DNA of 64,000 nucleotides, taken from positions 124,001-188,000 of the forward strand of contig NZ_QGDT01000002.1 in assembly GCF_003149085.1 (NCBI RefSeq), given 5' to 3'. Under the pieces are notes generated by a model, which had not been told where the DNA came from, ran no database searches, and was given only the letters and a program-made list of their open reading frames with translations. Positions 54,982 through 63,789 of this stretch are shown in pieces; the first letter of the stretch is position 1; every line of letters starts with the position of its first letter. The stretch is from Dyadobacter jejuensis. GTDB taxonomy: Bacteria > Bacteroidota > Bacteroidia > Cytophagales > Spirosomataceae. The translations under genes were made by a program, and so were the position numbers.

Positions 54982-55113
54982 TTACCTCCGCACGGAATCT
55001 CCATCGTAACCATTGAAATGGTTATAGCCAATGAGTTTGGCTATCTTTTCGTCGACATAAATGGTGATGCAGTAAGCCATTGGGTGAATTTTGCATACCA
55101 GGCGGGATTCGGT
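54982..55113 (-). pseudogene. Possible short coding remnant
   Basis: A 43-codon open frame on the minus strand reads protein-like (RLVCKIHPMAYCITIYVDEK, then IAKLIGYNHFNGYDG). An ATG at residue 12 would give only 32 residues. The family is not recognised, and it may be a relic or a small peptide gene. Confidence 0.2.
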
Positions 55114-55211
55114 TTATACCAAATCTTATCTGTAACCAAGGCTTAGATGGCCCTTTTCGCAATTTCGGGTATGGTCTAAGAACTTTCTTCTATTTGGTAG
55201 TATAATATCAA

Positions 55212-55247
55212 AAAAGGAGCCCTATTAATATCAATATGGCTCCTTTT
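55212..55247 (-). terminator. Rho-independent terminator of the DUF6515-like gene
   Basis: aaaaggagcc (55212-55221) and ggctcctttt (55238-55247) form a 10-bp stem; on the minus strand it runs into TTTTTT, 30 bp past the stop codon at 55279. Confidence 0.85.
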
Positions 55248-55278
55248 AGATGACAAGAAGGATGTTTTCTAATTGATA

Positions 55279-55851
55279 TTACTGCTCAATAAAGCCCACC
55301 ACTTCATAAGCTCTCGTACCATCTATCTGGATTTTTTCGTATAACACGTTGTTAAACTCGTAAAAAGTACTTCCATTTACGACCACCCGTTCATAGTCAT
55401 CTGGGAGCTCGTAAATTATGGTACCGATTTCTGGTTCCACTACTTCATAGCCATTATCAACATTGATATAATATATACCGTTGAACCAAAAGTAATTTCT
55501 ATTTGGGTGCCTTACGGAAATGTATCCCACTGGCAAGGTTGGTATTCTAAAGCCAATTCTGGGGGGGATAACAATATAACTTCCTCCTGAATAGGTGTAA
55601 AATTTATTACTAGAATAATAGTATTGGGTCCCTTTATGGTCTATAACCGATTTGTTCGGTATGATTCTTACCGCTTCAACTTTCTTTTGGCCCTTTTTAT
55701 AGGTCACTGATTTACTTGGTACCCGTACATTTGTTTTCTTCTCACTTCCTGGTTTTTTAGAATTTCTTGAATTCTGAGCATACATATTTCCGTGCCCCGA
55801 AATAAAAAACATCATTAATAATAGGAATGAAAACCTTTTAACTTTTCTCAT
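55279..55851 (-). CDS. Secreted DUF6515-like protein
   Basis: 190 residues. Signal peptide about 1-26 (ending NMYAQ), then a Lys/Ser-rich linker, then from about 60 a repetitive beta-rich domain in which 'YYSSNKFYTYSGGSYIVIPP', 'YFWFNGIYYINVDNGYEVV' and 'FYEFNNVLYEKIQ' echo each other, with 'IPTLPVGYISV' between. This is the pattern I associate with DUF6515, a periplasmic family of unknown role. Monocistronic with its own terminator. Confidence 0.7.
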   Translation of the reverse strand: MRKVKRFSFLLLMMFFISGHGNMYAQNSRNSKKPGSEKKTNVRVPSKSVTYKKGQKKVEAVRIIPNKSVIDHKGTQYYYSSNKFYTYSGGSYIVIPPRIGFRIPTLPVGYISVRHPNRNYFWFNGIYYINVDNGYEVVEPEIGTIIYELPDDYERVVVNGSTFYEFNNVLYEKIQIDGTRAYEVVGFIEQ

Positions 55852-56009
55852 AATATATGTTTTAGTTTGTAATTGGTTTTAGGACTATTCTGCCTTAGAA
55901 AGGTTTAAAACAACTCAAAAAATAAATAATTAAGCCTAGTCAAATTATAAATTTATCGGATCACGAATTGCATCATTTTAATTTGTGGGTATCCCATGAT
56001 CAAGTCTCT

Positions 56010-57185
56010 TTATCGTATTCTATTATTATTTTCCAACGCCCATATCCCTATCATTGGCCCTATGGCCAAAAGGGTATAAATGGCTGTGGAGTCGGTTCGT
56101 TGTAATAGCATAGCCAGTGACTGAATGCTAAGGATGGTGATTAAAAAGCCCAGACTATTCACAATGGTAAGCGCAGTACCTTTTAGCTCTGCGGCGGAAT
56201 TTTGAGCTACAAGCGTCGATAAAAGAGGGGAATCTGCCACAACCACCATTCCCCAGAAAATTAGAAAGCTTATAAAAAGTACTTCATTTTCAGTGCCAAA
56301 TAATAACGGAGCCATCAGGCAGCAAGTGCCTGATAGGTAAAGGGCTATTTTTGCCGTGCTTCTCGTCCCTACCCACTCGGCCACATAGCCGCTGAGCACA
56401 CAGGCGGCCCCACCTATACCAATGATTAGGAAAGACAAAAGGGGGATATTAAAAGTCACTTGAGGATGCTGATGGCTGTAGGTTTTGAGCATGATGGGAA
56501 CAAAAGCCCAGAAGGCATATAGCTCCCACATATGGCCAAAATAGCCAAAAGCCACCGAGCGAAACTCCCGACGCCGAAACACGGTGAAACAGCTGGAGAG
56601 CTTAGACTGTTGACTAGGCTTCCGAAAAGGGCCGTCGGGCACCAAAAGGACCATCAATATTCCGCCCGTAAGGGCCAGCGATGAGGTGACCAGCAACACG
56701 TATTTCCAAGGATAAGTGGCCGTCATTTCTTTCAGCAAATGAGGAAAAGCGGTACCGACGACCAAGGCCCCTACCAAAAACCCTAGGGATTTTCCAAGTC
56801 CTTTTTCATAGTAATCTGCTGCGATTTTCATTCCCACTGGATAGATACCGGCCAGAAAAAACCCAGTTAAAAAACGCAAGACGAGGAGCGAGGCTAAGCC
56901 GTTGCCCTCCCAGATAACTCCCAAATTGAATACGGCACCGCAGACCGCACTCACCAAAAACACCTTGGAAGGGGAATACCGATCGGCAATAGAGAGAATA
57001 GCGAATAGCAGTGTACCTACTATAAACCCAAACTGAACGGCGGAAGTCAGATGCCCTAAGGCTCCTTCTTGAAGGTCAAAATTATGAACCAGATCGTTGA
57101 TCACCCCGTTTCCTGCAAACCATAATGAGGTACAACAGAACTGAGAAATCACTATGACTGGAAGTATTAACTTGGAATTTTTCAC
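56010..57185 (-). CDS. MFS transporter
   Basis: About 391 residues from a GTG at 57185 (MKNSKLILPVIVISQFCC); the open frame reaches an ATG at 57269 but the added residues are polar and unlike family N termini. Twelve TM helices, with 'DRYSPSKVFLVSA' in loop 2-3 and 'GTRSTAKIALYLSG' in loop 8-9, fit the major facilitator superfamily. The substrate is unknown. It follows hupE on the same strand at a 135-bp distance. Confidence 0.85.
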   Translation of the reverse strand: MKNSKLILPVIVISQFCCTSLWFAGNGVINDLVHNFDLQEGALGHLTSAVQFGFIVGTLLFAILSIADRYSPSKVFLVSAVCGAVFNLGVIWEGNGLASLLVLRFLTGFFLAGIYPVGMKIAADYYEKGLGKSLGFLVGALVVGTAFPHLLKEMTATYPWKYVLLVTSSLALTGGILMVLLVPDGPFRKPSQQSKLSSCFTVFRRREFRSVAFGYFGHMWELYAFWAFVPIMLKTYSHQHPQVTFNIPLLSFLIIGIGGAACVLSGYVAEWVGTRSTAKIALYLSGTCCLMAPLLFGTENEVLFISFLIFWGMVVVADSPLLSTLVAQNSAAELKGTALTIVNSLGFLITILSIQSLAMLLQRTDSTAIYTLLAIGPMIGIWALENNNRIR

Positions 57186-57320
57186 TGGGTATAGGGTATT
57201 GCCTGAGATCAAAGGGCTGCATTTTAATTTATATTTTGCGCACCCTCCGATTACAACACGAACAGGCATTAAAAAAATCCAAAAATCATTTTGGCTGAAC
57301 TACCAGTAGCGGATCTACCT

Positions 57321-58649
57321 CTAGACGGAAGCTTCATTTTTAGACGGTTGTCGGTTTAATGATATAATCAAGGATAAAATACTTATCAGATACAAGCCTA
57401 GGAGCAGGTAATGGCTATAAGGATAAATCAGGTCGACTAGCTGCGTTACAGAATTAGGTTGCTCACTAATTCTTTCCATAATCCAGCCCAGGGCAACCAC
57501 CATGATTAGGCCCGCCAAAAAGTTTCTTACATAGCCAAATACGGTGGTTTGGCTTAACATTATAAATGCAGGAACGGTAATCACGATGACCATCAATTGC
57601 ATGAATTCTATTCCTAGATTAAAACCTAAAACACTTAAAAACAGCTCATAACTATCTAAATTGAAATGGTATAAAGTTTGGGAAAAGGCCAAACCATGTA
57701 TCAATCCGAAACCCGTTGCGATCCATAATTCTTTATTATAAAACAAGGGTTTAACGGCATGTATGGCGGAAATAAAAATGGATACCGCTATCAACACTTC
57801 AATCCATTGAACCGGAAAGTCCTGTATCCCTAAGGTGCCAATTAACAAGGTTAGTGAGTGACCCAGAGTAAATGCTGTGATGATTTTCAAAAGCTTAGTC
57901 AAGCTATATTTAATACCACCATAGCCAGCCCATTTCTCATTACGAACCAATAGGCAAGCAGGCAATAAGAGCGTTAGTATAAAAAGCAAATGATCGGTAC
58001 CCTCTTTAATATGCTGCATGCCATACGACACCATACCCATAAATCCCTGAACACCATCCCCCTTTTCCAAGTGAATTTCTAAGGGATAAATACGGTTGTC
58101 TTCGGTATCCACCCGAATGATGCCTATTTCAGATGGCTTGTTCTGTAGCCTACCTTTTTCCCAGTCGTTGCGTATCGATACAAAAGCCACATGGTTGCCT
58201 ACCCGATGCATGATCAAGTCGTAGTCCAAAGTAAATCGTCGGGTATTTTCTCCCTGTTTAGGGCTTAGTACCAGGCTTACATTCAATTCTCGAATGGGTC
58301 TACCACTGATTGCATCCTTTTCTTGATCAAGATGCATGTCTGTAATAGATACCCTCCAGGGTTGTTTAGGGTCAACATAGGCATGGACATGCTTTAGAAC
58401 ATAGGTTTCTAACTCTTCTTTTTTTGTTTGCAGAAGCGTTTCCGGGCTCTCCTCTAAGTTTTGACCCATAGCCAGGCTCAGTTCACTCAGGGGCAATTGT
58501 AGTTCTAAGGCCAGCAGCCGTGGACTTATATCCATTACAGCCATAGTCGTTGGACTTTGGTGGGCATATCCCTGGGTGACCACCAAGACCCCTATCATGG
58601 TAACAATCAATTGCTTGAAGCAATTGATTGTTAAAAAGGAATAGCTCAT
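57321..58649 (-). CDS. HupE/UreJ-type membrane protein with N-terminal periplasmic domain
   Basis: 442 residues. A signal peptide (about 1-30) leads into a ~190-residue extracytoplasmic domain, then six or seven TM helices with the HupE/UreJ_2 motifs 'MQHIKEGTDHLLFILTLLLP', FTLGHSLTLLIG and 'GFGLIHGLAFSQTLY'. The conserved His/Asp residues suggest transition-metal transport; no hydrogenase or urease genes are near. Its start is 3 bp past the DUF3500 stop. The first 16 codons contain a 14-bp perfect hairpin. Confidence 0.85.
   Translation of the reverse strand: MSYSFLTINCFKQLIVTMIGVLVVTQGYAHQSPTTMAVMDISPRLLALELQLPLSELSLAMGQNLEESPETLLQTKKEELETYVLKHVHAYVDPKQPWRVSITDMHLDQEKDAISGRPIRELNVSLVLSPKQGENTRRFTLDYDLIMHRVGNHVAFVSIRNDWEKGRLQNKPSEIGIIRVDTEDNRIYPLEIHLEKGDGVQGFMGMVSYGMQHIKEGTDHLLFILTLLLPACLLVRNEKWAGYGGIKYSLTKLLKIITAFTLGHSLTLLIGTLGIQDFPVQWIEVLIAVSIFISAIHAVKPLFYNKELWIATGFGLIHGLAFSQTLYHFNLDSYELFLSVLGFNLGIEFMQLMVIVITVPAFIMLSQTTVFGYVRNFLAGLIMVVALGWIMERISEQPNSVTQLVDLIYPYSHYLLLGLYLISILSLIISLNRQPSKNEASV
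58602..58632 (-). promoter_or_regulatory. Perfect hairpin within the first codons of hupE-like gene
   Basis: 58602-58615 and 58619-58632 are exact 14-bp complements with a 3-nt loop, spanning codons 6-16. Such a stem near the start could limit translation of HupE relative to the upstream DUF3500 gene, or act as an attenuator. Confidence 0.45.
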
Positions 58650-58652
58650 AAA

Positions 58653-59744
58653 TTATAATCCGATATAATCTTGATCATGATCGCGGTATACACTGTGATA
58701 ATGAATCAAAGAGGGATATACCACACCCGTTTGGCAGATAAATTCTATCCATATCCCGGGTCCATCGATTCGTACATAATCCGCATTGGCTGTAAAAAAG
58801 CTACTAGACGTACCTGATAAGCCAGAAGAGTTCCCAGAATAGGTAACATAGGTATCGGCTAGATCGGCCGTATAGCGTGCTTTGTAGTTGGCTGCCGTGG
58901 ATTCATTGAGGTCATCTAGCCATGGGTCCATAGCCGCTAATACCTTCGCTTGAGCGGTAGAACTTAAGGCACTTACCTTCACCCCCAATTTGGTAGCTGG
59001 AAAGGTATTGCTGGTTGAACCCGGCACTAACAGGCAGTCTGAGAAGACCGTAGAAATTTTTGCAGCAGCAAGCTCATCCTTCGTGAAAGAGGCTAACATA
59101 TCGGCCATAACCGCTCTTTCTGTAGCCATTGGCGTGTAAGTGGTACCGGAGGTGGTGAAGGTTATAGGCTCTACCCCTTGATGTGATGGCGTAATGCTGA
59201 CTACCTCACCCGCATCAAAAGTAACATTGGCAGCATAATGATGCCCTCCCACCTGCAGCATCCATTTGCCCGTAGTGCTTGGAGTACCTAGAAATCCTAT
59301 GACATAATTACCACTACCATAAGGCCCGCCCGCTGCAGCCGATAAATTATCATCAGACAATGTGGTTTGTATAAATTGATTATAACCTTGGTCCGTTGTA
59401 TTGCCCATTACCTCCGCTAACAATGCTTTGGCCGCGAGGAGTTGCGTGCTCGACAGCGCACTAAACTTAAGTCCAAGGCGCGTACTACCATTTTCAGGTA
59501 AGTTGGACCACTTTTTTGCATTGGTCAGGTTCAGGGAATTTACACTGGTAGTTTGCTGGGTCGTACTGAGTGTCCCGAGATAGTTATTGGCCAAACATAC
59601 GATTTTATCGACCCCAGTAGAAGCATCACAATCAGAGGTGACCACTTCGGTAATCGTGTCGATGTCTTCCTCTTCTTTATTGCAGGAAAACAGCAAAGAA
59701 AAAGCCGCAATAATGGCGATGGACTTTAAATTTGTTACGCTCAT
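58653..59744 (-). CDS. DUF3500 lipoprotein
   Basis: 363 residues. Lipoprotein signal with LLFSC (Cys about 21) and an acidic stretch after it (NKEEEDIDTI). The DUF3500 domain holds two echoing modules: 'GLKFSALSSTQLLAAKALLA' and 'GVKVSALSSTAQAKVLAAMD'; 'MLQVGGHHYAANVTF' and 'IDGPGIWIEFICQTGV' are further family blocks, with conserved His near the end (HYHSVYRDH). It is the first gene of a pair with the HupE-like transporter; the His-rich features suggest metal handling but the function is unknown. Confidence 0.85.
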   Translation of the reverse strand: MSVTNLKSIAIIAAFSLLFSCNKEEEDIDTITEVVTSDCDASTGVDKIVCLANNYLGTLSTTQQTTSVNSLNLTNAKKWSNLPENGSTRLGLKFSALSSTQLLAAKALLAEVMGNTTDQGYNQFIQTTLSDDNLSAAAGGPYGSGNYVIGFLGTPSTTGKWMLQVGGHHYAANVTFDAGEVVSITPSHQGVEPITFTTSGTTYTPMATERAVMADMLASFTKDELAAAKISTVFSDCLLVPGSTSNTFPATKLGVKVSALSSTAQAKVLAAMDPWLDDLNESTAANYKARYTADLADTYVTYSGNSSGLSGTSSSFFTANADYVRIDGPGIWIEFICQTGVVYPSLIHYHSVYRDHDQDYIGL

Positions 59745-59898
59745 AATTTATTTATTAATAGTCATATTCCTGTTAGACTCCAATTTTTGATAGAACCGTC
59801 GCCTGAAAACTATTTTTTAAAAAAAATTATAAGCCCTACCCTTTCAACCAATAAACAGTCACTGAGGTGTTAAGTTAAGACAAGCAAGGTCATGGACA

Positions 59899-62151
59899 CT
59901 ACACCAGTAGCAGGCCATTATTAATCAATATTTTAAATGCCCTAGATTCCGTAAAGGCATCCATCGCTCCAAAATTTTGTCTGTCAAAGTCCTCCCTAAA
60001 CTGTTCCCAGGTAACGGGTGGCCGATCACCTATTCGCAGCCTAGGCCACCAGTTGTCGAGCCATTGGGCCATAGGAAGGGAAACTTCTATCGCCCACTCC
60101 TTTCGTTTATTGTAAAAAACCAACTCCGCTAACCCCTCCTCTAAATCCTCCGTTTCGGGAATGCTGCCTAGCCAAATCACCAGGGCATTGGGACGAACCG
60201 TCGAGTCGCTGGTATCGTCGATGGCCTTTTCTATAAACCGACGCGGGACCGTGGTTTTGGGCACCTTAAAGTCGAACCATTTGGATAGGGGGAAATCTAG
60301 GCAGATGCCATGCATATAATTGAAAAGGGATTTTCTTAGTCCTTCGCCAAACAAATCGTGATCGGCACCGGTAGGGTCGGCATGCTCTAGGTCATTATTT
60401 GCGAAATCACCAAGGCCAGGTCCCAGTTTTTGAACGTCGAATGCTTCGGGATGTAGCCCCACGGGGCTGTGGGCGGTCATGGCAAAGCGGTGCCAGAAGC
60501 CCGATTGTACCACGCCATGGTCGAAGAGCTGACGTACCATTTCAAGGGAGTCGATGGTCTCCTGGGCCGTTTGGGTTGGGAAGCCATACATCAAATAGGC
60601 ATGCACCATTATTCCCGCTTTGGTAAAAGCCTGGGCTACCCGAGCCACCTGGGCTACGGTCACGCCCTTTTTCATGCGCTCCAAGAGGCGGTCGGAGGCT
60701 ACCTCCAGCCCCCCCGAGATGGCGATACAGCCCGAAGCCTTTAACAACCTACAGAGGTCGGGGGTAAAGTTCCGCTCGAAACGGATATTGGTCCACCAAA
60801 CGACCGTGATCTTGCGGCGGACGATCTCGATGGCCAGGTCGCGGAGCAAAGCCGGCGGGGCGGCCTCATCCACAAAATGAAAGCCATTTTGCTGGGTCTG
60901 CTCGATGATCTCCTCGATACGGTCGCAGAGCAGGGATGCCGTCATGGGCTCGTAGCGACGGATATAGTCGAGAGAGATGTCGCAAAACGAGCATTTACCC
61001 CAATAACAGCCATGAGCCAGGGTGAGCTTGTTCCAGCGCCCATCGCTCCAGAGCCGGTGCATAGGATTCACCACCTCAATGACCGACAAATAATCCATCA
61101 ACTTCAAATCCCGATAATCGGGAGTTCCCGTATCCCGCTGGGCCACATCTTTTTCCTTGGCTCCATTCCAGTATACTACCTGCCCATCTTCAAGAGAAAA
61201 CACCCGCTTAAGTTCTTGAATGGGACGTTTTCCATCCAGATGCTCGAGTAACAGCTGAAGGGGGGCTTCCCCATCGTCGAGGCAAACATAGTCTACATAC
61301 TTAAACAGATTGGGTTCTTTCAGCGACCGTAATTCCGTATTGACAAATCCCCCCCCAAACAAGACTTTGATATGGGGATAATGTCTTTTGATAAACTGAC
61401 CACATTTCAGTCCTCCATACAAATTACCCGGAAAAGGTGCTGAAATGCATACTTCCGAGGGTTGCTGCCGTTCCAGATGTACTTGCAGACATTCGGTCAG
61501 GATGGTGGTCAATAGGGTATCCGGGGCACTGAGGGCGCTTTCCATTTCATCAAAATGGGTAGCAGAGCGTCCAAGTCTTTCGGCATAGCGGCTAAAACCA
61601 AAATAAGGATCGATGCCCTCTTGAATAAGGTCGCCCAGATCCTCGAGATAGAGCGTGGCCAGGTGGCGCGCCTTGTCGTGAATCCCCATGCTACCAAAGG
61701 CCCAGTCCAGATCCTCGAGCTGTAAGAAGCGAGCACCTTCAGGCAGATAGCTCCTATCGCAAATACTATGGGCGAGGGTAGGGTTCTGGTTTTTTAAAAA
61801 ACGGATGACCGGATCAATGGTGGAGATATAATCGTCTTTTAAAGCATATATTCTGTACGACTCCTCCGAAAGCGCCACATCCGAATCGTCCAGAATTTGA
61901 AACATACGTCTTAGGCCCCCCGAAGAAAACAGGGCTAATATCACCTCGATGCCTAAGTCGGCCTGGAATGAGGTCCGGTTTAGGGTATTCAGAAACCCCT
62001 TCAAATAGGCCGTAGCCGGATACGGGGTATTTAATTGGGTAAAAGGTGGGGTGATGAGTAAGGTGGACCGTTTCAAATTGTATGCAATTAATTTTGGGGG
62101 CAAAGTTACGGCATTTAAGCAGGAATTAGGAAACTTCCCCTCTGTATCCAT
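59899..62151 (-). CDS. B12-binding-domain radical SAM protein with CX4CX2C cluster motif
   Basis: 750 residues. It begins 'LLITPPFTQLNTPYPATAYL', as in radical SAM proteins with an N-terminal B12-binding fold. The Rossmann-like part (about 225-310) lacks the DxHxxG cobalt-ligating His. The cluster motif is GCYWGKCSFC with Cys382, Cys387 and Cys390, i.e. CX4CX2C instead of CX3CX2C. A TIM-barrel follows (ISGGLEVASDRLLERMKKGV; 'MVHAYLMYGFPTQTAQETID') and a ~150-residue C-terminal domain of unknown type. An in-frame TTG at 62076 is an alternative start. Substrate unknown; no RiPP precursor is visible nearby. Confidence 0.82.
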   Translation of the reverse strand: MDTEGKFPNSCLNAVTLPPKLIAYNLKRSTLLITPPFTQLNTPYPATAYLKGFLNTLNRTSFQADLGIEVILALFSSGGLRRMFQILDDSDVALSEESYRIYALKDDYISTIDPVIRFLKNQNPTLAHSICDRSYLPEGARFLQLEDLDWAFGSMGIHDKARHLATLYLEDLGDLIQEGIDPYFGFSRYAERLGRSATHFDEMESALSAPDTLLTTILTECLQVHLERQQPSEVCISAPFPGNLYGGLKCGQFIKRHYPHIKVLFGGGFVNTELRSLKEPNLFKYVDYVCLDDGEAPLQLLLEHLDGKRPIQELKRVFSLEDGQVVYWNGAKEKDVAQRDTGTPDYRDLKLMDYLSVIEVVNPMHRLWSDGRWNKLTLAHGCYWGKCSFCDISLDYIRRYEPMTASLLCDRIEEIIEQTQQNGFHFVDEAAPPALLRDLAIEIVRRKITVVWWTNIRFERNFTPDLCRLLKASGCIAISGGLEVASDRLLERMKKGVTVAQVARVAQAFTKAGIMVHAYLMYGFPTQTAQETIDSLEMVRQLFDHGVVQSGFWHRFAMTAHSPVGLHPEAFDVQKLGPGLGDFANNDLEHADPTGADHDLFGEGLRKSLFNYMHGICLDFPLSKWFDFKVPKTTVPRRFIEKAIDDTSDSTVRPNALVIWLGSIPETEDLEEGLAELVFYNKRKEWAIEVSLPMAQWLDNWWPRLRIGDRPPVTWEQFREDFDRQNFGAMDAFTESRAFKILINNGLLLV

Positions 62152-62340
62152 CGCATTTCAATCAATAACAAAACTGACAGCAACCTAGGATCTTGGGCGC
62201 CCTGAAGACGCATAAAAATCGTAATTGCTACTCGACGTCCCGAATTCACAAATACTTAATGCCCGACATTGGTCTGATTTAGGTTTTCTGTGGTAATATT
62301 ACTGGTTGATATCGAAACGATTCATGAAAGCTATTCACCT

Positions 62341-63720
62341 ATGAAATACCCCTTACTATCTTTATGTTTGCTAGCCATTTGTTTACCAGCGCTAGCCCAG
62401 GAACACAAATCTTACCCGGCGAGTCCCTTCCCCGACCGGGTGATATTGGGCTGGAAAGGCGACCCCGCCCATAGCCAGGCCGTCAATTGGCGCACCGACT
62501 CCACCATCACAGAGGGGATCGCCGCCATTCACGAAGCCGACGCCTCTCCGGACTTCCAAGCCCATGCCAAAATTATCAAAGCCCAAAATCTACCTACGAC
62601 CATCGAAGGCAAATCGGTGATGAACCATGAGGTAAACTTTACAGACCTGAAGCCTGCTACGCAATATGTGTACCGGGTAGGTGACGGAAAATACTGGAGC
62701 GAGTGGTTTCACTTCACTACCGCTTCCGACAAGGCGGACCCAGTTTCTTTTATCTACTTCGGAGATGCGCAAAACGATTTGCGCAGCATGTGGTCACGGA
62801 CCATCCGAGGAGCATTCTCCAACGTTCCTAAAGCCAACTTTATCGTTCATGCCGGGGACCTTATCAACCGGGCCAATGCCGATAACGAATGGGGAGAATG
62901 GTTTGAGGCGGGAGGCTGGATCAACGGCATGATCCCTAGCCTTTCTACACCTGGCAACCATGAATATTACCGCGACGACCAGAAGAAAGCCTTCGTCTCT
63001 CAACAATGGAGACCCCAATTTGCTCTGCCCGAAAATGGCCCTTCAGGATTTACAGAGACCGCCTATCATATCGATTACCAGGGTATCAAGCTGATATCCA
63101 TCGACTCCCAAGGCGCTATGCTCGATAGCATGTCGATGCTCAACCAAGCCAAATGGATGGAAGCTGTTCTAAAGGAAAACACAAACAAATGGACGGTTGT
63201 ATTCCACCACCACCCCATCTACTCCACCAAAAATGGTAGAGATAACGACGACTGGAGGGAGATCATGGAACCCCTATATAAAAAATATGGGGTCGATATC
63301 GTCCTCCAAGGCCATGACCACACCTATGGACGGGGGATTAACATGCCCGAAGGCCAAAGCCGCAAAAAACCCGACGGCCCTATCTATGTGGTTTCGGTAA
63401 GTGGCCCTAAGATGTACGATATCGGACTTCAAAACTGGATGGACCGCGCCGCCTCCAATACCCAGCTATATCAGATTATCGATATTGCCAACGACAAGTT
63501 AAGCTACAAGGCCTTTACGGTAACCGGTGAACTGTACGATAATTTTGAACTTACGAAAGACAAGAAGGGGGTGAATACCCTTATCGAAAAAGAGCACACC
63601 CTGCAGATGAAAGAGCGGCTAGAGCTCCCTGCCCGACTTCAAAAGCAATTTAAAGATGCCGAGCTGCAGGAATATAACGAGCGATTCAAAGCTTACAAAA
63701 AGCGTAAGGGGCTGAAATAA
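62341..63720 (+). CDS. Secreted metallophosphoesterase with N-terminal FN3-like domain (purple-acid-phosphatase-like)
   Basis: About 459 residues from the ATG at 62341, which opens a signal peptide (MKYPLLSLCLLAICLPALAQ). An FN3-like domain (about 25-125; 'NFTDLKPATQYVYRVGDGKY') precedes the phosphoesterase domain with FIYFGDAQND, HAGDLINR, STPGNHEYY, VVFHHHPIY and LQGHDHTYGR. The domain order is that of purple acid phosphatases. The GDxxY motif reads GDLIN, so the Tyr that gives the purple colour seems absent. It likely releases phosphate in the periplasm or outside. Confidence 0.87.
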   Translation: MKYPLLSLCLLAICLPALAQEHKSYPASPFPDRVILGWKGDPAHSQAVNWRTDSTITEGIAAIHEADASPDFQAHAKIIKAQNLPTTIEGKSVMNHEVNFTDLKPATQYVYRVGDGKYWSEWFHFTTASDKADPVSFIYFGDAQNDLRSMWSRTIRGAFSNVPKANFIVHAGDLINRANADNEWGEWFEAGGWINGMIPSLSTPGNHEYYRDDQKKAFVSQQWRPQFALPENGPSGFTETAYHIDYQGIKLISIDSQGAMLDSMSMLNQAKWMEAVLKENTNKWTVVFHHHPIYSTKNGRDNDDWREIMEPLYKKYGVDIVLQGHDHTYGRGINMPEGQSRKKPDGPIYVVSVSGPKMYDIGLQNWMDRAASNTQLYQIIDIANDKLSYKAFTVTGELYDNFELTKDKKGVNTLIEKEHTLQMKERLELPARLQKQFKDAELQEYNERFKAYKKRKGLK

Positions 63721-63738
63721 GCCACCCTAAGTTGTAGT

Positions 63739-63788
63739 AACAATGCCTGCAAGAACATCTATCCTGAGATACACTTGCAGGCATTGTT
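63739..63788. terminator. Bidirectional terminator between the PAP-like and GH18-like genes
   Basis: aacaatgcctgcaag (63739-63753) and cttgcaggcattgtt (63774-63788) are perfect 15-bp complements; TTTTT follows on the plus strand. Both convergent genes end next to it. Confidence 0.85.
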
Positions 63789-63789
63789 T

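Noticed and set aside
57321-58649. Hydrogenase or urease cluster around the HupE/UreJ-like gene
   Set aside because: No hydrogenase, urease or nickel-insertion gene occurs in the window; the HupE-like gene stands alone with DUF3500.
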